DNA of 64,000 bases from Anaerolineae bacterium (GCA_022843385.1 JALHNT010000005.1:1-64000); one strand, 5' to 3'; counted from the stretch's first letter, positions 8,621 through 17,834 are shown. Notes: generated by a model not told the origin, from the sequence alone. A program made the numbers and translations.

Positions 8621-11046
8621 AACGCATCATCTTCCTGCTCATCCTGCTATCGATTGTCTGGTTCGGCGCTGCCATCTATGTGCTGGCACAGGAATCACCA
8701 CTGCACCCGGTCTTCCCACTGCTGGATGCCGAGGGGCAGCCCGTGACGACCTCCGGCAATCCGATCTCCACCCTGAACACCTGTGGAAACTGCCACGACA
8801 CGACCTTCATCACCCAGCACACGCTGCACGGCGATGGAGGGCGAACCGCAGCCGGCGTGCTCCCGCCTGATCAACTGGCGACGACTGATGTCGAGATGAA
8901 TTGTTTCCTCTGTCACACCACTGCGCCCAATAACGCGGCGCGATTGGCAGCGCTGGACGCCGGTCAGGGCGAGTGGGCTAACACAGCTACCCTTACGAAT
9001 ACCGGCATTGTGCAACAAACAGTGACGGGCTACAGCTATAATCCGGATGCCTTCGATGCCGCCGGTGCCCTCAAGCCCGAATACATCACCATTCAGGACC
9101 CGCGCAGCGACAACTGCGGCGCGTGTCATGGATTGGCGCATCTGGATAATCAGGTTCCTCTCTCAATCCCGCTTGGGGATGAACGGGCCTGGCGCACCTT
9201 CAGCACCGGGCAGGTGATTTCGCCGCAGCGCATAACCAACAGCGGCTCAAATATCAGCGGACGCAGCGATCTGACGCGCACCTGGGATGTCCATGCCGAG
9301 CGCGTGCTGAACTGTGTCGATTGCCACTACTCGCTCAATAATCCGATCTTCGCCCAACCGAATGCCGCTGCTGCGCCGGAACATCTGGCGTTTGACCCGC
9401 GCCGCGCCGACTTCGGCGACTATCTGGAACGCCCATCCCATGAGTTCGCCGCTGGCAGCGATACCATGCGCTCCTGCGACTCATGCCACAATGCTCAGGC
9501 TTCGCATACCTGGCTGCCCTACAGGGAACAGCACACCGATCAACTGGCCTGCGAAAGCTGCCATGTGCCGTATCTCTATGCCCCGGCGCTGGCCGAACGC
9601 GATGCGACAGTGGTCCGGCTGGATGGTACGCCGGTTGACACGTATCGCGGTGTCGATGGTGGTCTGAAACCGCTGGCTGATGATCCGGTGACGACGCTCA
9701 TCACCGGTTATCAGCCGGTACTGTTGCAACAAACCGATGCTGACGGCAGCCAATCGTTGGCTCCCTATAATCTGGTGACGGTCTGGTACTGGGTAGCGGG
9801 TGATCCTGCCCAGCCCGTATCCAGTGAGATGCTGCGTGCGGCCTACCTCACCGGGGATGGCTATGCGCCGGAGATCACGGCGGCTTTTGATGCCGACGGT
9901 GATGGCGGGCTCACTGTTGCTGAACTGGCGCTGGACACCGATGCCAAAGTCGCGCTCATCACGGAACGCTTAAAGGCGCAGGGATTGGACGACCCACGCA
10001 TTGTGGGCGAGGTGATCCCCTACGCCATCCATCACAACGTCATCGGCGGCGAGTGGGCCGTGCGCGAGTGTCAGTCCTGCCACAGCGAATCGTCACGCCT
10101 GGTGACGATGATGCCGCTGGGCAACCGGATGCCGGGCGGTAGTCCACCGGCTTTGAAGAGCGATGGGACGGTGCAGTGGAATGGCACGGTCAGTCAAGAC
10201 AGCACCGGGACGCTGACCTTCTCCCCAGAAACCCAGACTCCAGTCGCCACACTCTACCTCTTCGGGCGTGACAGTGTGCAGCTCATCGACATGCTCGGTG
10301 TGCTGCTGGTCGTGGCGACTTCGCTGGCTGTGACGGCCCATGCCGCCCTGCGCGTCATCAGCGCCCGGCGTCACCCGACCAGCCATACCGAGTCGGGACG
10401 GCAGCGCGCCTACATGTACACCATCTACGAACGTCAGTGGCACTGGCTGCAAACCTTCGTCATCTTCGGGCTGACCTTCACCGGCATGGTCATCCATAAG
10501 CCGGAATACTTCTCGCTGTTCAGCTTCGCCTGGATGGTGGATGTCCACAACATCTTCGCGGCCTTGCTGGTCATCAATGCGGCGCTGGCGCTGTTCTATC
10601 ATCTGGCGAGCGGCGAGATCAAGCAGTTCATCCCGCGCCCCTACGGGTTCTTCGACAACATGATCGAGCAGGCACTCTACTATCTGCGCGGCATCTTCCG
10701 TGGCGATCCGCATCCTTTCGCCAAGAACCGTGACCACAAGATGAACCCGATCCAGCAGATGAGCTACCTGATCCTGCTGAATGTCCTGCTGCCGCTGCAA
10801 ATCCTGACCGGTGCCTTGATGTGGGGCATCGAACAGTTCCAACCGCTGCGGACGGCGCTGGGCGGGTTGCCGGTGTTGGGGCCTTTCCATACCCTGATCG
10901 CCTGGCTGTTAGTGACGTTCATCATTATCCACGTCTACATGACCACCACCGGTCACACGCCGCTGGAGAATCTGCAAGCGATGGTGATGGGCTATGAAGA
11001 TGTCGATAGTCCGCCGGCGGCTGAAGCCCAGCCGAAGACGACCTGA
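8617..11046 (+). CDS. Heptaheme cytochrome c fused to membrane cytochrome b (quinol-oxidising partner)
   Basis: An 809-residue fusion. After a signal segment, seven CXXCH sites lie between residues 56 and 489 (CGNCH, CFLCH, CGACH, CVDCH, CDSCH, CESCH, CQSCH). An EF-hand-like calcium loop DADGDGGLTVAE (residues 425-436) sits between hemes six and seven. From about residue 545 there are about five membrane helices of the cytochrome b561/Ni-hydrogenase-b type with histidines placed to bind b hemes (RQWHWLQ, DVHNIFA, FYHLASG, PFHTLIA, IIHVYM). Known b-type subunits of this kind oxidise menaquinol, so I infer it passes electrons through its own c hemes to the octaheme protein encoded just upstream. 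Confidence 0.85.
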   Translation: MKRIIFLLILLSIVWFGAAIYVLAQESPLHPVFPLLDAEGQPVTTSGNPISTLNTCGNCHDTTFITQHTLHGDGGRTAAGVLPPDQLATTDVEMNCFLCHTTAPNNAARLAALDAGQGEWANTATLTNTGIVQQTVTGYSYNPDAFDAAGALKPEYITIQDPRSDNCGACHGLAHLDNQVPLSIPLGDERAWRTFSTGQVISPQRITNSGSNISGRSDLTRTWDVHAERVLNCVDCHYSLNNPIFAQPNAAAAPEHLAFDPRRADFGDYLERPSHEFAAGSDTMRSCDSCHNAQASHTWLPYREQHTDQLACESCHVPYLYAPALAERDATVVRLDGTPVDTYRGVDGGLKPLADDPVTTLITGYQPVLLQQTDADGSQSLAPYNLVTVWYWVAGDPAQPVSSEMLRAAYLTGDGYAPEITAAFDADGDGGLTVAELALDTDAKVALITERLKAQGLDDPRIVGEVIPYAIHHNVIGGEWAVRECQSCHSESSRLVTMMPLGNRMPGGSPPALKSDGTVQWNGTVSQDSTGTLTFSPETQTPVATLYLFGRDSVQLIDMLGVLLVVATSLAVTAHAALRVISARRHPTSHTESGRQRAYMYTIYERQWHWLQTFVIFGLTFTGMVIHKPEYFSLFSFAWMVDVHNIFAALLVINAALALFYHLASGEIKQFIPRPYGFFDNMIEQALYYLRGIFRGDPHPFAKNRDHKMNPIQQMSYLILLNVLLPLQILTGALMWGIEQFQPLRTALGGLPVLGPFHTLIAWLLVTFIIIHVYMTTTGHTPLENLQAMVMGYEDVDSPPAAEAQPKTT

Positions 11047-11149
11047 TCTATTACCTTACCCGCCAGCTCCTTCTCGTCAACAGAGACGGGGCTGGCGGTG
11101 ATGAGGATTACCACAACCGTTTGTCGAACGAATCTTAAGGGAAACATCT

Positions 11150-11719
11150 ATGGCGACTTACAGTTCAACTCAATCGCTGAACACGGCGAGCCAAACCCGC
11201 AGCAAACGGGTGGCGCGCCCCTATATGCACCCCTATGCGGCCGGTATCCTGCTGGGACTGGTGCTGTTCGCAGCCTTCTTCTTCACCGGCAACGGGCTGG
11301 GGGCATCGGGCGGCATGAACCGCATCGTGGTGCTGTTTGAGGATGCCTTCTTCCCGGCGCACATTGACCGCACACCGTATCTGATTTCGATGGCCGGCGG
11401 GGATCGCAATCCGCTGGAAAACTGGGTGGTGTTCCTCACCTTCGGCACCGTGATCGGCGGTTTCCTGAGTGGCTGGCTCAACGGACGGATCAAGCTGGAG
11501 ACGGTCAAAGGCCCCCAGACTTCGACGCGCACCCGTTGGCTGATGGCCTTCGTCGGTGGCGCGCTGATGGGTTACGGCGCTCGTATGGCGCGTGGCTGCA
11601 CCAGCGGTCAGGCGCTCAGTGGTGGCGCGGTGCTGTCGGTCGGGAGCTGGGCGTTTATGCTGGCGGTGTTCGCCGGTGCCTACATGCTGGCCTATTTCAT
11701 CCGCAAGTTGTGGAATTAA
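11150..11719 (+). CDS. YeeE/YedE-family transporter, first half
   Basis: A 189-residue membrane protein with a cytoplasmic-type N-terminus and about four or five hydrophobic helices. The conserved YeeE/YedE signature ARGCTSGQALSGGA carries Cys150. YeeE (TsuA) proteins move thiosulfate by way of conserved cysteines; in many bacteria the protein is split into two halves, as in the BigR operon of Xylella. The ribosome site is TAAGGGAAACATCT before the ATG. It lies 103 bases after the cytochrome gene and 12 bases before the second half, which supports one operon. Confidence 0.85.
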   Translation: MATYSSTQSLNTASQTRSKRVARPYMHPYAAGILLGLVLFAAFFFTGNGLGASGGMNRIVVLFEDAFFPAHIDRTPYLISMAGGDRNPLENWVVFLTFGTVIGGFLSGWLNGRIKLETVKGPQTSTRTRWLMAFVGGALMGYGARMARGCTSGQALSGGAVLSVGSWAFMLAVFAGAYMLAYFIRKLWN

Positions 11720-11731
11720 GGAGGCGAGATC

Positions 11732-12961
11732 ATGACACCCTTTCCACTGAATGTCGTCCAACTGCTCGGTTCGCCTCAGTATTTTCTCGTCTATCTGATC
11801 ATCGGGATCGCCTTTGGCGCGGTGCTGGAGATGGCCGGCTTCGGCATCTCGACCAAACTGGCAGCGCAGTTCTACTTCAAGGATATGACCGTCCTCAAGG
11901 TGATGTTCACCGGCATCATCACGGCGATGGCGCTGGTCTTCCTGACTTCCGGGCTGGGACTGCTGGATTACAATCTGGTGTATGTCAACGAAACCTATTT
12001 GGTGCCGGGCATCGTCGGCGGCCTCATCATGGGGCTGGGGTTCATCATCGGCGGCTTCTGCCCCGGCACTTCACTGGTTTCCGCAGCCACCCTTCGCATC
12101 GACGGCATTATCTTCGCCCTCGGCACCTTCTTCGGCATCTTCCTGTTTGGCGAGACTGTCGGCCTGTACGAAGACTTCTGGCACTCGACCTATCTGGGGC
12201 GTTTCACGCTGATGGATTTGTTCAATGCCGATACCGGCGTGATTGTTGTGGCCGTGATGCTGATGGCGCTGGCGGCCTTCGCTGCCTCTGAATTGGCCGA
12301 GCGCGTGATCGGCAAGCGCACCGATCCGCAGCCCCGCTGGCGCTTTGCTGCAGCCGGCGGCGGTCTGGCACTGGCGGTGGGCGTCCTGTTGATCGGTCAG
12401 CCGACGAATGCCGATCGCTGGAACGCAATTGCTGCGGAAAAACAGCCACTGATCGACTCGCGGCAGGTCTATGTCCATCCGGGCGAAGTGCTGCAATACA
12501 TGAATGATCGTAAGATCGTGACGATGTTGGTGGATGTGCGCGACGAGGCCGATTATAACCTGTTCCACATCCGCGACGCCCGTCATGTGCCGCCTGACCA
12601 GCTTGATACTGTCGTCGAGAAATTCCACGCCCTGCCGGATAACGCGGTGGTGTTCGTCATGAGCAACGACGAAGCCCAGGCGAGTAAAGCGTGGAAATAT
12701 CTGGTGGCCGAAAATGTGGTGAACGTCTATATCCTGGAGGGCGGCGTTAACAACTGGCTGGCGACTTTCAGCGAACCGGACTTCAAAGCCGCTGCCACTC
12801 TGGCGGCTCATGAGCCAGATGCGCTCGGCTACCGCTTTGACCTGGCCTATGGGGCGCAGCATCCGGCGGCCACCCCCCACGCGGATCGCTTCGCGCTGGA
12901 ATTTGAGCCGCATGTGGTGTTGTCGATCAAACGTGGCCCGGCCAGCGGCGGCTGTGGCTAG
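11732..12961 (+). CDS. YeeE/YedE second half fused to a rhodanese-like domain without catalytic Cys
   Basis: A 409-residue fusion. Residues 1-about 215 form the second YeeE/YedE half, with Cys110 in GGFCPGTSLVSAA. After a single extra hydrophobic stretch (about 205-225) comes a rhodanese-like domain (VTMLVDVRDEADYNLFHI, about residues 265-285). Where active rhodaneses have a Cys in the loop after the VVFV strand, this one has Ser311 (VFVMSNDEAQAS). The protein ends in ...GPASGGCG, with Cys408 next to last, on a flexible tail. I infer a sulfur-carrier or binding role rather than sulfurtransferase catalysis. The ribosome site is GGAGGCGAG. Confidence 0.85.
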   Translation: MTPFPLNVVQLLGSPQYFLVYLIIGIAFGAVLEMAGFGISTKLAAQFYFKDMTVLKVMFTGIITAMALVFLTSGLGLLDYNLVYVNETYLVPGIVGGLIMGLGFIIGGFCPGTSLVSAATLRIDGIIFALGTFFGIFLFGETVGLYEDFWHSTYLGRFTLMDLFNADTGVIVVAVMLMALAAFAASELAERVIGKRTDPQPRWRFAAAGGGLALAVGVLLIGQPTNADRWNAIAAEKQPLIDSRQVYVHPGEVLQYMNDRKIVTMLVDVRDEADYNLFHIRDARHVPPDQLDTVVEKFHALPDNAVVFVMSNDEAQASKAWKYLVAENVVNVYILEGGVNNWLATFSEPDFKAAATLAAHEPDALGYRFDLAYGAQHPAATPHADRFALEFEPHVVLSIKRGPASGGCG

Positions 12962-12971
12962 AAATCCTTTG

Positions 12972-13003
12972 CATCAGGGATGGTCTGCCGATCATCCCTG
13001 ATG
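12972..13003. terminator. Stem-loop ending the cytochrome/YeeE operon
   Basis: CATCAGGGATG (12972-12982) pairs perfectly with CATCCCTGATG (12993-13003) around a 10-base loop, 11 bases after the stop. There is no U-run, so it may be a processing or stability hairpin rather than an intrinsic terminator. Confidence 0.5.
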
Positions 13004-13065
13004 TGACTACAGAAACACATCAACGGTAGTATTTCCCACCAGCCACATATGTAGAGTCGAGACCT

Positions 13066-13689
13066 TCAATCCCGCGCTGCCCAGAGCATCCCCCGTGTCA
13101 TCAGTTCCAACACCGGTGGCATCTCGACGATATTCGGGCTGTGACCGAGGCTGCAATAATACACCCGCCCTTTGCCCCACATCTTGGTCCAGACCACCGG
13201 CATGACCACATCGCCGAAGCGTGTCGTCGCCAGCACACGATTGCCCGGATCAACATGCATATAATACTGCTCAGTGGTCACACTGAAATCGCTGATGCCC
13301 TCGGTCAGTGGACTCGGCTCGCCATCCATCTGCACCGTATAGGTCACACCATCGTTGCCAGGATGCGCCACCCACTGCCCGCCGGTCATGAACTGGTAAT
13401 CAGTCTCATTGCGGAAGCTATCACACATCCCGCCGTGCAATCCGCCCAGCCCCACGCCCCCTGCCACCGCATCCAGCAGCGGTTGCAGTTGATCCCGCGC
13501 GATTGTCCCCATCGTCCAGTTCGGCACGATTAGGTTGAAGCTATCCAGCGGCAGCGTCTTATACGCATCCAGCGTGTCCGAAATCGTCACCTCAACATTG
13601 TGTTTTCGCAGCGCCCCGGCCAGGATGTCAGCCACCACCGCCGGTTTATGCCCGTCCCAGCCACCCTGCACGATCAATGCTTTCTTCAT
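13066..13689 (-). CDS. ThuA-like domain protein
   Basis: A 207-residue ThuA (trehalose-utilisation) domain protein: ALIVQGGWDGHKP start, GGVGLGGLHGGMCDSF central motif (the family's G-hGG), and VVWTKMWGKGRVYYCSLGHS near the end. The fold is class I glutamine amidotransferase-like. ThuA domains occur in sugar catabolism, often as standalone cytoplasmic proteins, and have been linked to 3-keto-sugar metabolism; here no sugar operon is adjacent. The GAGGAG upstream fixes the start. It is convergent with the YeeE operon. Confidence 0.85.
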   Translation of the reverse strand: MKKALIVQGGWDGHKPAVVADILAGALRKHNVEVTISDTLDAYKTLPLDSFNLIVPNWTMGTIARDQLQPLLDAVAGGVGLGGLHGGMCDSFRNETDYQFMTGGQWVAHPGNDGVTYTVQMDGEPSPLTEGISDFSVTTEQYYMHVDPGNRVLATTRFGDVVMPVVWTKMWGKGRVYYCSLGHSPNIVEMPPVLELMTRGMLWAARD

Positions 13690-13763
13690 AGCTCATGCTC
13701 CTCAATAATCGACAATTACCGACTGAGTCTACCGCCTATCGCGCCACCTGATTAGTGCCAGTA

Positions 13764-13795
13764 AACAACAAGAGGGCGTCTGCCCCCTTATTGTT
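13764..13795 (-). terminator. Probable intrinsic terminator of the glycan cluster
   Basis: Read on the minus strand, AACAAT-AAGGGGGC pairs with GCCCTCTTGTT around a short loop and runs into TTGTTGTTTAC. It lies 26 bases past the stop of the membrane protein gene at 13821, the last gene of the three-gene cluster. Confidence 0.55.
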
Positions 13796-13820
13796 CTCAT
13801 GCACGAAATAGTGTTACTGA

Positions 13821-15533
13821 TTATCCACCGGACGACACCAACGCCACTTCCGGGCGAACTTCGTAGACCAGGACACCGTTCTGGTCATGTACTGGGGTCA
13901 GCAGCGGTGAGGCCGCCAGATCATAATCACCCAGCGCCGCTTCAATCGGGCTGTAGATGACATAGCGGATGCCATACTGACGGATGAGGGCCTCGCGCTC
14001 GGCATCGGTCATCGCGCTACTGTAGAAGGCTGCCACCGTGTCGCGCTTGCCATAGAAGTCGAGCGTCTGCGCCCAATGCGCCAGCATCGCCCGCCCGCCC
14101 GTCAGCGCCGGGATGAACTGCCCCAGCTTCAGGCTGGAGATCACCACATCCTGATCGGTGACCTTGCCGTTGAGGAACTGCATCGCTTCGTATTCACCGT
14201 TGCTGAGGAAGTAAATGTTGCCTTCGCTGCGGTCGGCCTGATCCGCTGGTGCCGTGACCGCGACATTCTCCGCCCGGCGCAGGTCGAGGAAGCGCTGGGC
14301 ATACAGGTACAGGTTGCCAGGCACCACCAGTAGTACCAACGCCGCGCTCGCCAGCAGCGCCAGCCGGGGCTGTGGCATCGACTTGAAGAAGCGGCCCAGG
14401 ATGGGCAGGACGCGGGTATACAGACCGATAGCCGCGAGTGCGCCGATGACCACCTGCCAGCCGCTCAATAGGTGAATCTGGAAGTTCAGCGGGATGTAGA
14501 TCAGGATGAAATGCGACAGGAACCAGGCCAGGACAAACAGGTGGGTATCATCGCGCTCGCGCCAGGGGGTGCGGATGTCCAACGCCCACAGCGCCAGCAG
14601 CCAGGCGAATCCCATCAGGATCGGCAGCAGATATGGCGCGGGCGTCCAGGCTCCGGCATTATCAAACTGCGACAACACGCCCTGCCACACCGGGTCGAGC
14701 GAGGTAATCAGATAGGCTTGCAGCGCCGGCCACACCGAAATCAGGGCGATGATCAGTCCGGTTTTGAACATAAACAGCGGGAACTTGCGGTCGCGTATCC
14801 AAAGGAAGAGGCCATACATGCCGATCACGCCGTAGATGGTGAACATATCATACGAGTGCTGCAACGCCAGCAGCAGTGAGACCGCCGCCGCGACCCAGGC
14901 GAAGTGCAGGTTCTTCGCCTTCTGTGCCAGCAGCACCAAGGCAAAAATCAAGGTGATGAGGCCGGTGGCGATGGTGAAATGGGGGAAAGCCATAGTCGTA
15001 TAGAAGGTGTTCGGTTCAGCCGTGAACAGCGTGAACGGGAACAACACATCCGCCCGATCCGAAATGGCCTTTTCGATCACCCAGATGTAGCCAACACCGG
15101 TCGCCAACGTCGCCACCAGAAAACCCAGCCAGCGCTTCCTAACATTTGTAAAGATTACGCTCATGAAGAAATAGATGGCGACCAGGGTGAACGCGCCGCC
15201 CAGCAGCCGCGTGATCTGATACAGTGTGATATAGCTCAGGCCGGTGATGCCCTCAATCCGCCCCAGCACCCACCACAACAGGTTGAACAGCAGCGCCGAG
15301 TTATCTTCCGGCGTCATCTGGTTCGGCACCAGCACCTTCGTCTCCGACTCGCGCATCCAGGAGAAATACTGGAAATGATCGGGGATATTGACCACCACGC
15401 CCATGAAATGAGTTTCGGGCGGGGCGATGCGCTGGGCATAAAAATAGGGGATGCCGGTGATGACCAGCATCACAGCCGTCACAATCAGAAGGGCGATCCA
15501 CTCGCGCCGCGAAATCATCGGCATGACTTTCAT
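13821..15533 (-). CDS. Polytopic membrane protein, GT-C-like architecture
   Basis: A 570-residue protein with about ten to twelve hydrophobic segments and a soluble C-terminal domain from about residue 445. The first large loop (ETHFMGVVVNIPDHFQYFSWMRE) has acidic residues in the place used for catalysis by GT-C glycosyltransferases such as dolichyl-phosphate-mannose transferases and oligosaccharyltransferases. I do not recognise a named family. The ATG at 15533 has GGGAG seven bases upstream, so I prefer it to an earlier ATG at 15602. It is downstream of two glycosyltransferase genes and ends their operon, which supports a role in surface glycan transfer. Confidence 0.6.
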   Translation of the reverse strand: MKVMPMISRREWIALLIVTAVMLVITGIPYFYAQRIAPPETHFMGVVVNIPDHFQYFSWMRESETKVLVPNQMTPEDNSALLFNLLWWVLGRIEGITGLSYITLYQITRLLGGAFTLVAIYFFMSVIFTNVRKRWLGFLVATLATGVGYIWVIEKAISDRADVLFPFTLFTAEPNTFYTTMAFPHFTIATGLITLIFALVLLAQKAKNLHFAWVAAAVSLLLALQHSYDMFTIYGVIGMYGLFLWIRDRKFPLFMFKTGLIIALISVWPALQAYLITSLDPVWQGVLSQFDNAGAWTPAPYLLPILMGFAWLLALWALDIRTPWRERDDTHLFVLAWFLSHFILIYIPLNFQIHLLSGWQVVIGALAAIGLYTRVLPILGRFFKSMPQPRLALLASAALVLLVVPGNLYLYAQRFLDLRRAENVAVTAPADQADRSEGNIYFLSNGEYEAMQFLNGKVTDQDVVISSLKLGQFIPALTGGRAMLAHWAQTLDFYGKRDTVAAFYSSAMTDAEREALIRQYGIRYVIYSPIEAALGDYDLAASPLLTPVHDQNGVLVYEVRPEVALVSSGG

Positions 15534-15610
15534 CCAAACGCTCCCAAATAACTCAGGTTGATCGTATACCCCTTGATGATGATGGGATAACCTAACATAC
15601 ACCCAACACT

Positions 15611-16807
15611 TCAGAGCAAAGTGTGCTCATCAATCAACGCTGCCAGTCGTTCGCCGATCACCGCCCAGTCATACTCCCGTTCGACCAGCGCCCGTCCCTG
15701 AAGTATCAGCCGCTGCCGCAGCGCCGCATCGGTGAACAGCCGTCCCACCGCAGCCGCCAGTTCCGTTGGTGTATCGGCCAGCAGGATCGACTCGCCGTCA
15801 CGGACATTCAGACCTTGCGCGCCCTTGCGCGTCGCAACGACCGGCGTTCCCAACGCCAGCGCTTCCAGAATTTTCAGCCGTGTTCCGCCACCCTTACGCA
15901 GCGGCACTACTAGCGCCCAGCTCTGGCGTACCGCATCCGCTACCGATGGCAGGTAGCCGGTGAAGACCACGCCGGGCTGCGCTGCCAGATCGCGCACATC
16001 GATATTGCCTGTGCCGCCGGTTACGCTGAACACCGTCTGAGAATACTGCTGCCGGATGAGGGGAAGCGCCTCGCTGATGAAGTAGCATACGGCATCCAGG
16101 TTGGCGTCAAAGGTCACCGCGCCGGAATAGATCAGGCTGAAGGGTTGTGGCGTAATGCTCGAATCCGGGTGATTGGCCCGGCTGTCCACCCCGTTCGGGA
16201 TGACCTCGATGCGGGTGCTGCTGGGGGCGAACTGCCTTAGATAATCCTGTTCATCGGCTGATACGGTGGTTACAGCCGTACCCCGGTCCATCATCCGCCG
16301 CAGCGACGACTGGAGCTTGGTCACCGTCAACCCCGCCCGCAACCGGTTGGTCAGACTGCTGACCTGCTGAACTGCATCGCGGATGACGGCCGTCTCAACT
16401 TCTTCCAGGATGGCTGGCACCTCCGGCAGCAGCTCCAGATAGCGCATGGTGTCGATTTCGGAGGCGATTATCGCCTTGAAGGGTGTTTCGCGGTGCAGTT
16501 GCACAATTCGTTCAGCCGCCTGTGGGTTATAGGTATCGACCAGGGAGCGTGGCCAGGGCGAGAGATAGCCAAGCAGCGACTTGACCCCGCCGGGATTGAA
16601 CCAGCGTTTCGGAACGACTTCCACCCGCTGGCAGAGTGTCTGCATATGCGTCACCTGCTCCGGCGTGGCTTCGCCGGATTCAGCGAACGCCAGCAGCGTT
16701 ACCGCATAGCGCTGGCTCAGAACGTTCAACAGATTGTAAATGCGAATTTTCGCGCCGTTATTGGCCGGGTAAGGCCACCACCACGAGATGAAGAGAATCG
16801 AGTTCAT
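15611..16807 (-). CDS. Glycosyltransferase family 4 (GT-B)
   Basis: A 398-residue GT-B enzyme. The N-terminal domain starts with SILFISWWWPYPANNGAKIR, the usual acceptor-side start of WcaI/PslH-like enzymes. The C-terminal domain has IPNGVD, YSGAVTFDANLDAV, VVFTGYLPSVADAV and the nucleotide-sugar EX7E-type region RLKILEALALGTPVVATRKGAQGL. It acts in the cytoplasm on surface polysaccharide or glycolipid precursors; donor and acceptor are unknown. It overlaps the upstream GT2 gene by four bases (ATGA) and so is translationally coupled. Confidence 0.9.
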   Translation of the reverse strand: MNSILFISWWWPYPANNGAKIRIYNLLNVLSQRYAVTLLAFAESGEATPEQVTHMQTLCQRVEVVPKRWFNPGGVKSLLGYLSPWPRSLVDTYNPQAAERIVQLHRETPFKAIIASEIDTMRYLELLPEVPAILEEVETAVIRDAVQQVSSLTNRLRAGLTVTKLQSSLRRMMDRGTAVTTVSADEQDYLRQFAPSSTRIEVIPNGVDSRANHPDSSITPQPFSLIYSGAVTFDANLDAVCYFISEALPLIRQQYSQTVFSVTGGTGNIDVRDLAAQPGVVFTGYLPSVADAVRQSWALVVPLRKGGGTRLKILEALALGTPVVATRKGAQGLNVRDGESILLADTPTELAAAVGRLFTDAALRQRLILQGRALVEREYDWAVIGERLAALIDEHTLL

Positions 16808-17724
16808 GGATTCAGCGTCAGTTTTCCGAAACGACCCAGCGAATAATCAGCGATGGCATGCAGCATCACCTTGCGCAGATAACGGCGATCCTGCCACTTG
16901 GGTCGCAGCGTCCAGCTCAGGAAGGTGCGGATGTATTCGCCCAGGATGTGCAACCAGGCGACATAGCCAGCATGAGTCTTGCGCAGAAACAGCAGCCGGT
17001 TGCGCGTGATGTAGTAGTAATACAGGGGTGTATGTACCGATGAATGCCGTTCTTCCAGCGAAATCTTGTGCCAGATCATCGCCCCCGGCACATGACGAAT
17101 GGCGTATCCAGCGCGCGCCGCCCGGACGCACCACTCGGTCTCTTCGTAATACATGAAGAAGCGATCATCCAGCAGTCCGACTTTTTCCCAGACCTCGCGC
17201 CGTGCCATCAAGGCACACCCGCTGACGAAATCCACCGGGCGTGGGCTAAGACCAAATTGTGAGAGGTCGGCTTCGTTCAGCCCGATCATGCGCGTCGTCC
17301 CACGTGACCAGTCGATCTCGCCGCCAGCCGACCAGATGGTCTCCGGGTTATTGTAATAATAAATCATCGGCCCGGTGATGCTGATCGAACGATCCTGTTC
17401 CATCACCTCAACCATGACATCAACAAGATCCGGCGCGACAATCGTATCGTTGTTCAGCAGCAGAATGTAATCCGCCCCATCCGCCAGCGCCTGCCGGATG
17501 CCGATGTTGTTGCCACCGGTGAAGCCCAGGTTGGCCCCGGTCTGGATGAAGGTCATGGAGGGATGAGCGCCGCGCACCGCATCTTCCAGGCCGTCGCCCG
17601 ATTGATTATCCACCACAATCACGCGCACATGGGGATAAGTGAGGTGTTCGAGTGAGCGAAGACAGGCCAGCGTGTCTTCCCGTCCCTTGTAATTCAGGAC
17701 GATAATACTGACCAGCGGTTCCAT
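16804..17724 (-). CDS. Glycosyltransferase family 2, rhamnosyltransferase-like
   Basis: A 306-residue GT2 (GT-A) enzyme: VSIIVLNYKGREDTLACLRSL start, VIVVDNQSGDG nucleotide-binding strand, NLGFTGGNNIGI, and the metal site YILLLNNDT. The acceptor-side motif FMYYEETEWCVRAARAGY is typical of dTDP-rhamnosyltransferase-like members. A C-terminal amphipathic region (residues about 240-290) may attach it to the membrane. First gene of the three-gene surface-glycan operon (GT2 - GT4 - GT-C-like). Confidence 0.9.
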   Translation of the reverse strand: MEPLVSIIVLNYKGREDTLACLRSLEHLTYPHVRVIVVDNQSGDGLEDAVRGAHPSMTFIQTGANLGFTGGNNIGIRQALADGADYILLLNNDTIVAPDLVDVMVEVMEQDRSISITGPMIYYYNNPETIWSAGGEIDWSRGTTRMIGLNEADLSQFGLSPRPVDFVSGCALMARREVWEKVGLLDDRFFMYYEETEWCVRAARAGYAIRHVPGAMIWHKISLEERHSSVHTPLYYYYITRNRLLFLRKTHAGYVAWLHILGEYIRTFLSWTLRPKWQDRRYLRKVMLHAIADYSLGRFGKLTLNP

Positions 17725-17834
17725 AGCATCCCCTTAACGGTACATCGATTACTTGCATGCTGGATGCTAGGCCTTGCGCCTTGCGATAGGCTAAACGTTA
17801 ACAAACGGGCAGACTGCACTCCATACGGCAGGAC

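Noticed and set aside
10093..10890. Minus-strand frame rich in Gln/His/Arg opposite the cytochrome b domain
   Set aside because: Its composition is the typical reverse of membrane-helix codons; the sense gene is well supported.
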